From NCBI GenBank assembly GCA_965267775.1, contig OZ254140.1, positions 1,116,001 through 1,180,000 on the forward strand: 64,000 bases of DNA, in the 5' to 3' direction. Of this stretch, positions 43,364-52,398 are shown in pieces. The stretch's first letter is position 1, and each line of letters opens with the position of its first letter. Source of the DNA: Planktophila sp965267775. GTDB lineage: Bacteria; Actinomycetota; Actinomycetes; Nanopelagicales; Nanopelagicaceae. A program made the position numbers and the translations under genes. Under the pieces are notes generated by a model. The model saw only the letters and a list, made by a program, of their open reading frames with translations, did no database searches and had not been told where the DNA came from.

Positions 43364-44905
43364 TTATGCGTGTGAGAAGTGTCGTGTACCTGTAAAGAAC
43401 ATTGCAATTCCAGCCTTATCTGCTGCTGCGATGACTTCTTCATCACGGACAGAGCCACCTGGTTGAACGATTGCGGTTACGCCAGCGTTTGTGAGAATCT
43501 CCAAGCCGTCAGCAAATGGGAAGAATGCATCCGATGCGGCAACGCTTCCATTTACGCGATCTCCGGCACGATCTACTGCGAGCTTTGCAGAGTCGACTCG
43601 ATTGACTTGACCCATACCGATTCCTACCGCAGCGCCATTATGTGCGAGCAAGATTGCGTTGCTCTTGACTGAACGCACTGCGCGCCATGCGAATTGAAGA
43701 TCTGCAAGCACTTCAGAGGTAACTGGCGCACCAGTTACTTGCTTCCAATTCTTGGCATCATCACCCTCGGCGTTAATCAAATCTGTCTGCTGCACGAGAA
43801 CGCCGCCGGATACAGGGCGGAGTTCAAATGGAGAGATGCGAGTAATTGAATTTGTGAGGATTCGAATAGATGGCTTCTTCATCAAGATTTCAAGTGCCTC
43901 TGGTTCGTACTCTGGAGCGATGATGACCTCAGTGAATATATGTGAGAGTGGCTCTGCCATCGCAACTGTTACCTTGCGATTTGAAGCAACGACGCCACCG
44001 AAGGCAGAGACAGGATCACAGGCGTGGGCCTTTGCATACGCATCAGCGATATCTCCACCGGTCGCAATTCCACATGGGTTGGCATGCTTGATGATGGCAA
44101 CACATGGCTCAGAGTGATCGAGCGCTGCACGCCATGCTGCATCTGCATCTGTGTAATTATTGAATGACATCTCTTTGCCATGTGATTGAACTGCGCTCAC
44201 GATTCCTGGAGGGCCACCTGCAAAGACTGCTGCGCTCTGATGTGGGTTCTCACCGTAACGGAGCGAATTCTGGCGCTTCCAAATAAGGCCAAGCCAATCT
44301 GGCATCTCCATTGAGATTGTTGTACCGAGCCAGCTTGCAATGGTGAGGTCGTATTCGGCAGTAGTCCGGAAGACTTCAAGTGCCAACTCTTTACGCTCTT
44401 GTGCTGTAAATCCGCCAGCCTTAATAGCAGTGATTGCTGCATCGTATTGGTGCTCGTGGCAGAGAACTGCAACTGAACCATGGTTCTTAGCAGCACCGCG
44501 CAACATCGATGGGCCGCCAATATCAATCTGCTCGATGCAATCTTCAAACTTTGCACCTGACATGATTGTCTTTAAGAATGGATAGAGATTGATCACAACT
44601 AAATCAAAGGGTTCGATGTCGAGCTCTTTAATAGCGGCAAGGTGATCGGGATTATTTTGATCTGCCAAGATTCCTGAGTGCACGCGTGGGTGCAACGTCT
44701 TTACTCGCCCACCCATGATCTCTGGAAAACCGGTATAGCTACTGACCTCAGTTACTGCGATACCAGCATCAGCGAGGGTCTTTGCAGTCGAACCGGTTGA
44801 GAGAATCTCAACGCCTGCATCGTGAAGTACCTTACCGAGCTCGAGGAGACGATCCTTATCGTAAACACTGAGAAGTGCGCGACGGATAGGTTTGCGATCA
44901 GACAT
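43364..44905 (-). CDS. purH: AICAR transformylase/IMP cyclohydrolase
   Basis: 513 residues. The N-terminal MGS-like IMP cyclohydrolase domain (about 1-190) begins RRALLSVYDKDRLLELG; the C-terminal AICARFT domain contains RYGENPHQSAAVF, KHANPCGIA and PGGSVRDEEVIAAADKAGI. It performs the last two steps of IMP synthesis. A Shine-Dalgarno GGAG lies seven bases before the ATG, 21 bases after purN. Confidence 0.95.
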   Translation of the reverse strand: MSDRKPIRRALLSVYDKDRLLELGKVLHDAGVEILSTGSTAKTLADAGIAVTEVSSYTGFPEIMGGRVKTLHPRVHSGILADQNNPDHLAAIKELDIEPFDLVVINLYPFLKTIMSGAKFEDCIEQIDIGGPSMLRGAAKNHGSVAVLCHEHQYDAAITAIKAGGFTAQERKELALEVFRTTAEYDLTIASWLGTTISMEMPDWLGLIWKRQNSLRYGENPHQSAAVFAGGPPGIVSAVQSHGKEMSFNNYTDADAAWRAALDHSEPCVAIIKHANPCGIATGGDIADAYAKAHACDPVSAFGGVVASNRKVTVAMAEPLSHIFTEVIIAPEYEPEALEILMKKPSIRILTNSITRISPFELRPVSGGVLVQQTDLINAEGDDAKNWKQVTGAPVTSEVLADLQFAWRAVRSVKSNAILLAHNGAAVGIGMGQVNRVDSAKLAVDRAGDRVNGSVAASDAFFPFADGLEILTNAGVTAIVQPGGSVRDEEVIAAADKAGIAMFFTGTRHFSHA

Positions 44906-44926
44906 ATCGAGGCTCCGGATTCATTG

Positions 44927-45481
44927 CTACAGGGTTGGAATTACCTGGCGAATGGTCGCAACGATGAGACCGCGTTCGACAATCTTAATGCGCTCATGGA
45001 GCGACTCTTCAGTATCTTCGGGGAGAATCTCAATTTTCTCTTGTGTAATAACCTCACCGGTATCGACTCCGGCATCTACCCAGTGAATTGATGTACCTGT
45101 CTCGGTTGCTCCGGCGGCCATCGCATCGCGAACCGCATGGGCGCCTGGAAAGAGTGGAAGTAGCGCTGGATGGCTATTGATGATTTTGAATCGGTCGGTA
45201 ATTGAAGCCGGCAAGATTCGCATAAATCCTGCACTGACAATTAGATCGGGGCGAAGAGCTGCGATGAGTCCTTCGAGTTCGGTATTCCAGATTGTGCGAT
45301 CTTCAACCATCGGAATTAAGTAACTCTCAATATGGCGAGTCTCAGCTCTTTCTAAGACTGCTGCTCCTGGCTTGTCACAGATGAGTGCAACAACCTCTGC
45401 AGAGATATCTGAAAAATCTGCATCAAATATTGCTTGCGCCAGAGTGCCTGAGCCCGATGCGAGGATAACTATCCGCTTCAT
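44927..45481 (-). CDS. purN: Phosphoribosylglycinamide formyltransferase
   Basis: 184 residues. IVILASGSGTLAQAI is the phosphate-binding loop, INSHPALLPLFPGAHAVRDA contains the catalytic His-Asn pair region, and GTSIHWVDAGVDTGEVITQ completes the family signature. It formylates GAR with 10-formyl-THF. The ATG overlaps the stop of the DUF6350 gene (ATGA), as in Streptomyces. Confidence 0.95.
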   Translation of the reverse strand: MKRIVILASGSGTLAQAIFDADFSDISAEVVALICDKPGAAVLERAETRHIESYLIPMVEDRTIWNTELEGLIAALRPDLIVSAGFMRILPASITDRFKIINSHPALLPLFPGAHAVRDAMAAGATETGTSIHWVDAGVDTGEVITQEKIEILPEDTEESLHERIKIVERGLIVATIRQVIPTL

Positions 45482-46551
45482 CGTGACTTTCTAGCGGTAA
45501 TAAAGGTTGTGATTGCCGCTCCGATTCCTATTTCACCAATTGCAGTCAGTCCAAACTTCCAGATAGAGACGCCGAATGCACCCATATCATCAGTCATAAG
45601 CGAACCACTTGAAAGAAATGCGATAAGGAAAATCAGTGCAACGAGGAAGATAGAAGTTTGAAGCAGCATCTGAATACCAGAGTCGAGAGCCCAATAAGCA
45701 AGAAGAGCGCCGATCGCAACGAAGAAGAGTGCGGATGCAATAAAGAGTGGATGTTTCTGGGTAGGAAGAATTCCTAGAAGCGGAAATACAGGAAGTTGAT
45801 CCGAGTGATACCACCATGGCGAGATCAGTGTTCCTGCTCCAACTGCAAAGCCAGAGCCTGCAACGTATGAAGCCAAGGCGATAGCAGCGTTAGGGAGATA
45901 GAGCGCATTGAGAAGAAGCAAGAGCGTTCCCCCAAAGATTCCCGGCTGAAGCGCAACAGAGAGAACTTTCACTTGAGCAAAATTTGTGAAGATTAAGATT
46001 CCTACAGCAACCATAAATGTTCCAACGATGATTGCCATGATTCGCGAAGCCAAGATGACCGGTGCAGAAATTGCTAAACGCTGGCCACATGTAAGTGTTG
46101 CGGTAATTGAGATGAAGAATGCAAATATCGGTGCCAAGTACCACTGCGGCGTCACAGTTGGCGATGCAGTCAGATATGCGAGAGCGGTAACGATAATTGT
46201 GTAGAAGAGTGAATATGTGGTGCGCACTCCATTGATATCGTGGAAATCTCCCTGCAGACGATCGAGCGCACGATTAAATGTTGTACGGATTGCGATAAAG
46301 GGAAGTGCAATTGCGCCCCATGGAAGATAGGAGAAATACCCTGGAATTCCGGTTGGGGGAAGTGCGAGTGAGAATGGAATGTGGTGGGCACCGAGCCAGA
46401 TCCAGGCAGCGCCTCGGATTGGGTCAGTTGTCGTTCCTGTTGCACTTCCTGCTGTCGCCCATGCAACGAGGGCTATAAATGCAAACGGGAGCAGCACAAG
46501 TGCTGCTCCACGTATTGCGTGAGACAACGAGACCGAGAGGACGCGTTGCAT
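45478..46551 (-). CDS. DUF6350 multi-pass membrane protein
   Basis: 357 residues with about nine hydrophobic segments, starting IRGAALVLLPFAFIALVAWA. GTLISPWWYHSDQLPVFPLLG resembles the central PxxP region of actinobacterial DUF6350 proteins, and the location between sucD and purN is the same as in Streptomyces. Function unknown; older annotation ties the family to cell division without clear evidence. Confidence 0.8.
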   Translation of the reverse strand: MQRVLSVSLSHAIRGAALVLLPFAFIALVAWATAGSATGTTTDPIRGAAWIWLGAHHIPFSLALPPTGIPGYFSYLPWGAIALPFIAIRTTFNRALDRLQGDFHDINGVRTTYSLFYTIIVTALAYLTASPTVTPQWYLAPIFAFFISITATLTCGQRLAISAPVILASRIMAIIVGTFMVAVGILIFTNFAQVKVLSVALQPGIFGGTLLLLLNALYLPNAAIALASYVAGSGFAVGAGTLISPWWYHSDQLPVFPLLGILPTQKHPLFIASALFFVAIGALLAYWALDSGIQMLLQTSIFLVALIFLIAFLSSGSLMTDDMGAFGVSIWKFGLTAIGEIGIGAAITTFITARKSR

Positions 46552-46558
46552 CGTTAAA

Positions 46559-47440
46559 TTAGCGTCCGAGAATCTCGCGCATCAAGCGCGCTGTCTCGCT
46601 AGGAGTCTGACCAACCTTTACACCTGCTGCTTCAAGAGCATCCTTCTTCGCTTGCGCAGTTCCTGATGAGCCAGAGACAATTGCGCCAGCGTGGCCCATC
46701 GTCTTTCCTTCAGGTGCTGTAAATCCTGCGACATATCCAACGACAGGCTTATTCACGTACTCGGCGATAAATGCAGCGGCGCGCTCTTCAGCATCTCCAC
46801 CGATCTCACCGATCATGACAATCGCCTCTGTCTCAGGATCATCTTGGAATGCGCGGAGGCAATCGATATGAGTTGTTCCGATAACAGGGTCTCCACCGAT
46901 ACCGACAGCTGTTGAGAATCCGATATCGCGGAGCTCGTACATCATTTGGTATGTGAGAGTTCCTGACTTAGATACAAGTCCGATTGGACCCTTCTTTGTA
47001 ATGTCGGCAGGGATGATTCCAACGTTTGAAGATTCAGGGCTGATAAGTCCTGGGCAGTTAGGTCCGATGATCTGAGTCTTTCCGCTCTTCAATGAGTATG
47101 CGTAGAAGAATGCAGAGTCATGAACTGGAATTCCTTCAGTAATCACAACAACCAATGGCATGGTTGCATCGATTGCATCGATTACTGCTGCCTTTGCAAA
47201 CTTTGGTGGAACGAAGACAACTGAAACATTTGCACCAGTTGCTGCCATCGCCTCAGCAACAGTATTGAAGACTGGGAGTGATGTGCCATCGATATCGACA
47301 ACCTGTCCGCCCTTGCCTGGTGTTACGCCACCGACAACTTTGGTACTTGAAGCCAACATACGGCGTGTGTGCTTTGTTCCTTCAGAGCCTGTCATGCCCT
47401 GGACGATGACCTTGCTGGAAGAGTTGATAAAGATTGACAT
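46559..47440 (-). CDS. sucD: Succinyl-CoA synthetase alpha subunit
   Basis: 293 residues. CoA-binding GMTGSEGTKHTRRML at the N-terminus, GPNCPGLISPESSNVGIIP, and the phosphohistidine segment MGHAGAIVSGSSG near residue 245. With SucC it makes succinyl-CoA or, in the TCA direction, succinate plus ATP/GTP. Its ATG overlaps the sucC stop by one base (TAATG). Confidence 0.96.
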   Translation of the reverse strand: MSIFINSSSKVIVQGMTGSEGTKHTRRMLASSTKVVGGVTPGKGGQVVDIDGTSLPVFNTVAEAMAATGANVSVVFVPPKFAKAAVIDAIDATMPLVVVITEGIPVHDSAFFYAYSLKSGKTQIIGPNCPGLISPESSNVGIIPADITKKGPIGLVSKSGTLTYQMMYELRDIGFSTAVGIGGDPVIGTTHIDCLRAFQDDPETEAIVMIGEIGGDAEERAAAFIAEYVNKPVVGYVAGFTAPEGKTMGHAGAIVSGSSGTAQAKKDALEAAGVKVGQTPSETARLMREILGR

Positions 47441-48606
47441 TACTTTGCCGCCAATTCTGCAGCGCGTGATGCTGCTCCATCCATAGTCTCTGCCTGCTCG
47501 ACCAATGGGTGGTTAGCAGCGTTCAAAATTGCGCGTCCTTCAAGGACGTTATTTCCATCGAGGCGAACAACGATTGGCTTCGTCGCCTGTGCACCGAGAA
47601 GTTCAAGCGCCTGAACGATTCCGTTTGCAACAGCATCGCATGCTGTGATTCCACCGAATACGTTAACGAAGACGCTCTTTACATCTGGATCACCGAGGAT
47701 GATTGAGAGTCCATCTGCCATGACCTGAGCAGATGCTCCGCCTCCAATATCGAGGAAGTTAGCTGGGCGCATACCGCCGAACTTTTCGCCTGCGTAGGCA
47801 ACTACATCGAGAGTCGACATCACAAGTCCTGCACCGTTACCGATGATTCCAACCTGACCGTTATCGAGCTTGACGTAGTTAAGGCCCTTTGCCTTTGCAG
47901 CTTCTTCAAGTGCGTTAGCTGTTGCTGTATCAACGAGAGCAGCGTGATCTGGCTGACGGAAATCTGCGTTCTCATCGAGTGAGACCTTGCCATCGAGAGC
48001 GATGATGCGACCATCTTCAGTCTTAACAAGTGGGTTGACCTCAACGAGAGTTGCATCTTCAGATTGGAATGTCTCCCACAACTTCACGAGAACATCTGCA
48101 ACCTGATCCGCAATATCTGCTGGGAACTGTGCCTGAGCAATAATCTTTGTTGCAAGAGCCTTATCGATTCCATCGACAGCGCTTACTGGAACCTTTGCGA
48201 GCTTCTCAGGAGTTGTATGTGCAACTTCTTCGATATCCATTCCGCCGGCAACTGATGCCATAACGAGGAATGTTCGGTTTGAGCGATCGAGCAAGATTGA
48301 GATGTAGTACTCGTCAACGATTGGCGCTGCTTGAGCGATCATCACCTTGTGAACTGTGTGGCCCTTGATATCCATTCCAAGAATCGCTGATGCCTTCTCA
48401 AATGTATCTGCCGGATCTACTGCAAGCTTGACGCCTCCAGCCTTTCCACGTCCACCAACTTTTACCTGCGCCTTAACAACAACTTTGCCACCCATATCAG
48501 CTGCTGCATCGCGCGCGGCTTCCGGTGTAGTTGCAACTGCGCCCTTAAGAACTGGGACGGTGTGCTTTTCGAAGAGATCGCGTGCCTGATATTCGTAGAG
48601 ATCCAC
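47440..48606 (-). CDS. sucC: Succinyl-CoA synthetase beta subunit
   Basis: 388 residues from a GTG at 48606 with AAGGAG six bases upstream; an ATG four bases upstream of the GTG is out of frame. DLYEYQARDLFEKHTVPV and KAQVKVGGRGKAGGVKLA are the ATP-grasp start, EVNPLVKTEDG binds metal, and FVNVFGGITACDAVANGI is the C-terminal domain. The preceding 78-base gap (48607-48684) should hold the sucCD promoter; no clear -10/-35 pair stood out. Confidence 0.95.
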   Translation of the reverse strand: MDLYEYQARDLFEKHTVPVLKGAVATTPEAARDAAADMGGKVVVKAQVKVGGRGKAGGVKLAVDPADTFEKASAILGMDIKGHTVHKVMIAQAAPIVDEYYISILLDRSNRTFLVMASVAGGMDIEEVAHTTPEKLAKVPVSAVDGIDKALATKIIAQAQFPADIADQVADVLVKLWETFQSEDATLVEVNPLVKTEDGRIIALDGKVSLDENADFRQPDHAALVDTATANALEEAAKAKGLNYVKLDNGQVGIIGNGAGLVMSTLDVVAYAGEKFGGMRPANFLDIGGGASAQVMADGLSIILGDPDVKSVFVNVFGGITACDAVANGIVQALELLGAQATKPIVVRLDGNNVLEGRAILNAANHPLVEQAETMDGAASRAAELAAK

Positions 48607-48684
48607 TCATGGCTCCTTATATGTTGTAAATACTGAGGCAATCCTAAACCCGCGAGGCCGCCTCGAATTACAGCGGCGTGCCAA

Positions 48685-50928
48685 TCAGAGCGGAGTTACA
48701 GGGGCGTAGCGGAGAAGGAGGCGCTTATCGCCATATGCGCCAAAGTTGATTGTCGCCTCAGATTTATCGCCCACTCCTGAGACAGCAACAACGGTGCCCA
48801 ATCCAAATGTGTCATGAGACACACGTTGGCCAACCTCGAGGACCATCGCCGATGAGACCTTGCCGGTAGCTCGTGCAGGTGGCGCAGTAGCAACGCGCGA
48901 CTTTCGAACCGCGCTCGATGATGTGTATGAAGGCTTTCCTTCATTCTTCCATTCAATCAACGTTGATGGAATCTCATCGAGGAATCGAGATGCAGGGTTG
49001 TACTTCGGTGTTCCGAAAGTCAATCGATATTCAGCGCGTGAAATATAGAGGCGCTTCTCTGCGCGAGTGAGGCCGACGTAAGCAAGTCGACGTTCTTCCT
49101 CAATCTCTTTTGGATCATCAAAAGTACGGGCGTGAGGAAATATTCCATCTTCCATACCGGTAAGAAATACTGTTGGAAATTCAAGTCCCTTTGCAGTGTG
49201 AAGTGTCATCAAGGTGACCACTCCCCCATGATCTTCGCCATCCGGAATCTCATCAGCATCCGCAACGAGTGAAACCTTCTCCAAGAATCCACCGAGTGAA
49301 ATAACTTCATCTTCACCAAGCTCATCGAGTGAGCGCTCCTCGTATTCAATTGATGCAGAGACTAATTCTTGTAAGTTCTCAACGCGGACTTCATCTTGCG
49401 GATCTGTGCTCGATGCAAGCTCTTTGAGCAAACCAGATTGCTCGAGCGCTGCCTCGATAATCGTAGAAGGCTTTGTATTTAACTCAACGAGCACAGCGAG
49501 TGCCGAGATCATGTTGGTGAAATCGCCAATTGATTGAGATGCCTTATTGGGAACGGCTGTCGCTTCACGGACGCGAAGGAGCGCTGCCCAGAAAGAGATT
49601 CCTTGCGCTTGAGCGAAGAGATCTACCTCTTCGAGTGCACGGTCACCAATACCGCGCTTTGGGAAGTTAATAATGCGACGAAGCGAGACCTCATCAGTTG
49701 GATTGGCGAGAACGCGAAGGTAGGCGAGTAAATCCTTGACCTCTTTACGTTCGTAGAATCGAAGTCCACCGACAACTTTGTAAGGAATAGCAGCGCGCAT
49801 AAAGACTTCTTCAAAGACACGAGATTGCGCATTGGTGCGATAGAAAACAGCGGTGTCTCCTGGTTGAGATTCATCCTTATCCTGCAAGCGACGAATTTCG
49901 CCCTTAATGAATTCGCCTTCATCGTATTCAGATTCCGCAACGTATCCAATGAGCGGAGCACCTGCGCCAGAATCAGACCAGAGGTTCTTCTCTTTGCGAG
50001 ATTCATTCTGAGAGATAACAGCATTTGCCGCCGAAAGAATGTTCTGAGTGGAACGGTAATTCTGCTCTAGCAACACTGTCTTTGCGTTCGGGTAATCAAC
50101 CTCAAATTGCAAGATATTTCGAATCGTCGCTCCACGGAAACCGTAGATTGATTGATCGGCATCTCCCACCACGCAGAGCTCGGCGATGGGAAAACCATCT
50201 GTCTCATTGCCGGTGAGTTCTTTTACCAATTGATATTGAGCATGGTTTGTATCTTGATACTCATCGACAAGGATGTGGCGAAAACGCGATCTAAAGCGAG
50301 CCTTTGCCTCAGGGAACTTTTGCAAAACTTCAACAGTCTTCATGATTAGATCATCAAAGTCCATAGCATTTGCTTGCTTGAGGCGCTTCTCATACATCGT
50401 GTAAACATCAGCTGCGATGGTGTCGAATTGATTGGTCGCCTTACTCAAATACTCATAAGGGGTCTGTAACTCGTTCTTCGCATTTGAGATGATGTTCTGG
50501 AATTGGCGCGCTGGATATCGCTTGGAATCTAAGTTAAGAGTCTCGCAAACTTTCTGAATCAACTTCTGTGAATCTGCAGAGTCGTAGATGGAAAATGATG
50601 AGCTATATCCGAGTCGTTCAACCTCTTGGCGAAGTAGGCGAACGCAGGCGGAGTGAAAAGTTGAGACCCACATCGACTTTGCAATAGGTCCAACTAATTC
50701 AGTGACGCGCTCTTTCATCTCACCAGCTGCCTTATTGGTAAAGGTGATTGCGAGAATTTCATAAGGCTTTACGCCGCGGCGGGACATCAGATATGCGATT
50801 CGACGCGTCAGGACTCGAGTCTTTCCAGAACCTGCCCCTGCTACAACCAAAAGTGGCGAACCAGCATGTGCAACAGCTTCTTGTTGCTGTGGATTGAGCC
50901 CCTGGAGGAGTTCATCGTTACCGGACAT
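48685..50928 (-). CDS. pcrA: ATP-dependent DNA helicase PcrA/UvrD
   Basis: 747 residues from the ATG at 50928. Q-motif GLNPQQQEAVAHAG, Walker A VAGAGSGKTRVLTRRIAYLM, Walker B region ILVDEYQDTNHAQYQ, then motifs VVGDADQSIYGFRGA, LEQNYRSTQNIL, VTLMTLHTAKGLEFPTVFL and RRLAYVGLTRAEKRLYI. It unwinds DNA 3' to 5' in repair and removal of bound proteins. The C-terminal Tudor-like tail (VGQRVSHDTFGLGTVVAVSG) is present. TAGACT ends seven bases before the ATG. An upstream in-frame ATG at 51069 would overlap the divergent gene and is rejected. Confidence 0.95.
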   Translation of the reverse strand: MSGNDELLQGLNPQQQEAVAHAGSPLLVVAGAGSGKTRVLTRRIAYLMSRRGVKPYEILAITFTNKAAGEMKERVTELVGPIAKSMWVSTFHSACVRLLRQEVERLGYSSSFSIYDSADSQKLIQKVCETLNLDSKRYPARQFQNIISNAKNELQTPYEYLSKATNQFDTIAADVYTMYEKRLKQANAMDFDDLIMKTVEVLQKFPEAKARFRSRFRHILVDEYQDTNHAQYQLVKELTGNETDGFPIAELCVVGDADQSIYGFRGATIRNILQFEVDYPNAKTVLLEQNYRSTQNILSAANAVISQNESRKEKNLWSDSGAGAPLIGYVAESEYDEGEFIKGEIRRLQDKDESQPGDTAVFYRTNAQSRVFEEVFMRAAIPYKVVGGLRFYERKEVKDLLAYLRVLANPTDEVSLRRIINFPKRGIGDRALEEVDLFAQAQGISFWAALLRVREATAVPNKASQSIGDFTNMISALAVLVELNTKPSTIIEAALEQSGLLKELASSTDPQDEVRVENLQELVSASIEYEERSLDELGEDEVISLGGFLEKVSLVADADEIPDGEDHGGVVTLMTLHTAKGLEFPTVFLTGMEDGIFPHARTFDDPKEIEEERRLAYVGLTRAEKRLYISRAEYRLTFGTPKYNPASRFLDEIPSTLIEWKNEGKPSYTSSSAVRKSRVATAPPARATGKVSSAMVLEVGQRVSHDTFGLGTVVAVSGVGDKSEATINFGAYGDKRLLLRYAPVTPL

Positions 50929-50935
50929 GGCGCGG

Positions 50936-50948
50936 AGTCTATTAGGCT
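50936..50948. promoter_or_regulatory. Compact divergent promoters, pcrA/PIG-L gene
   Basis: On minus TAGACT (50941-50936) is followed by seven bases and the pcrA ATG. On plus TAGGCT (50943-50948) is followed by eight bases and the ATG at 50957. Only 28 bases separate the start codons. Spacing fits leaderless starts on the pcrA side clearly and on the other side less exactly. Confidence 0.5.
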
Positions 50949-50956
50949 TACGCACT

Positions 50957-51682
50957 ATGGAACCCATTGCAGATTCTGAAATCAAGCGCGTCCTCGTTAT
51001 CAACGCCCACCCGGATGACTCCGACTTTGGCGCATCAGGAACGATTGCCCAATGGGTGGCAAAGGGCATTGAGGTCAGTTACGTCCTCTGCACCAATGGA
51101 GATCAAGGCGGCGAAGAATCTGGATTTACAAAAGAAGAGATGCCTGCAGTACGTCAGCGCGAACAGCGCGCAGCATGTGCAGCTCTCGGCGTTTCAGATG
51201 TCACATTCTTAAATTATGTCGATGGCCACCTCGAGCCGACGATCGCTCTCCGTAAAGATATCGTCCGCCAAATTCGTCGCGTTCAACCAGATCGAATCTT
51301 GTGCCAATCACCAGAGCGCAATTGGGATCGCATCGGTGCTAGCCACCCAGATCACCTCGCTGCAGGCGAGGCAACAATTCAGGCGGTCTACCCAGATGCG
51401 CGTAATCCTTTCGCTTTTACAGATCTACTTGATCAAGAAGGTCTACAGCCATGGAAGGTGAAGGAAGTCTGGATGCAAGGTCACTCACATCCAGATCACT
51501 TTGTAGATATCACAGACACATTCCACTTCAAGATTGCAGCACTTAAGGAGCATGCTTCACAGACTGGCCATATGGAGAATCTCGAAGAGATGCTCCGCGA
51601 ATGGGGTCAGCGCAATGCTGGAGTTGGTGAACTTCCTGCCGGCCGCATCGCAGAAGCTTTTAAAATCGTCAATACAAATTAA
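50957..51682 (+). CDS. PIG-L/LmbE-family deacetylase
   Basis: 241 residues from the ATG at 50957. VLVINAHPDDSDFGASGTIA carries the zinc-binding HPDD, and GASHPDHLAAGEATIQAVYP the HPDH. The family includes MshB (mycothiol pathway), Mca and other N-acetylglucosaminide deacetylases. The substrate cannot be assigned; a mycothiol-linked role is possible given the actinobacterial context. Confidence 0.88.
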   Translation: MEPIADSEIKRVLVINAHPDDSDFGASGTIAQWVAKGIEVSYVLCTNGDQGGEESGFTKEEMPAVRQREQRAACAALGVSDVTFLNYVDGHLEPTIALRKDIVRQIRRVQPDRILCQSPERNWDRIGASHPDHLAAGEATIQAVYPDARNPFAFTDLLDQEGLQPWKVKEVWMQGHSHPDHFVDITDTFHFKIAALKEHASQTGHMENLEEMLREWGQRNAGVGELPAGRIAEAFKIVNTN

Positions 51683-51716
51683 CGATTGAAAATTCAAAGC
51701 CTTGGCTTGTGAATAA

Positions 51717-52394
51717 TTAAAATCGCGCTGCTGCTTTAACAATCTCCACAGTCTGAACTGGGTAGCCATCGCCTGCGTAGTAAGCCTTATCGCCCTGCAT
51801 TTGATATGCACCGACATCGCCGACCTTCTTCAATAGATCTAGACCCTTTGTAATCGTGCCCCAGATTGTGTAATCAGGTCCGAGCTGAGTATCTGCATAG
51901 ACCAAGAAGAACTGTGAACCGTTGGTGCCAGGTCCAGAGTTGGCCATAGCGACAGTGCCTGCTGGGTAATTCTTTGCACCGGCCTTTGGAAGGTTCTCAT
52001 TTGCATAACCCTTCCAACCTGTTGGCGATCCGCTACCTGAGGCAGTTGGGTCGCCACATTGAAGAACGAAGAGACCTTCAGTTGTAAGGCGGTGGCAGAG
52101 TGATTTGTTGTAGTAACCAGCGTTTGCAAGTGCGCTGATATTTGTAATTGTCTGAGGCGCCTTCGCGTTGAGCGAGATAACAATGTCGCCGCAATTTGTC
52201 GTCAAGGTAAGAGTCTTTGGAAGAACCTTTGCGGGTGTTGTTGGCTGCTTTACCTTTGCCGCTGCATGACCAGTAGCAACTGATTTCTTGCAGCCGGCAA
52301 CAGATGTTGGCTTATCTGCAGCAAATGATGCAGGCGCAAGTGTTGCTGTAATAACGAGGGCAGCTGCAATCGCAGTGATCTTCTTCATTTTCAT
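51717..52394 (-). CDS. Secreted cyclophilin-type peptidyl-prolyl isomerase
   Basis: 225 residues. MKMKKITAIAAALVITATLA with ...SFAAD is a signal peptide. The cyclophilin domain follows a short cysteine-containing linker: GDIVISLNAKAPQT, YYNKSLCHRLTTEGLFVLQCGD, PAGTVAMANSGPGTNGSQFF and LGPDYTIWGTITKGLDLL. The usual FHR is CHR here (catalytic arginine kept). It lies four bases after guaA. AGGAAG precedes the ATG at 52394; the in-frame ATG at 52388 has better spacing and gives the same signal peptide. The 34-base gap to the PIG-L gene has only a weak AAGCC/GGCTT repeat. Confidence 0.9.
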   Translation of the reverse strand: MKMKKITAIAAALVITATLAPASFAADKPTSVAGCKKSVATGHAAAKVKQPTTPAKVLPKTLTLTTNCGDIVISLNAKAPQTITNISALANAGYYNKSLCHRLTTEGLFVLQCGDPTASGSGSPTGWKGYANENLPKAGAKNYPAGTVAMANSGPGTNGSQFFLVYADTQLGPDYTIWGTITKGLDLLKKVGDVGAYQMQGDKAYYAGDGYPVQTVEIVKAAARF

Positions 52395-52398
52395 CTTC

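Noticed and set aside
50894..51069. Longer starts for pcrA (51069) and the PIG-L gene (50894)
   Set aside because: They would make the divergent genes overlap deeply; homology and -10 positions support 50928 and 50957.
51683..51716. Terminator between the PIG-L and cyclophilin genes
   Set aside because: AAGCC-TT-GGCTT is too short for a stable hairpin and the loop is only two bases.
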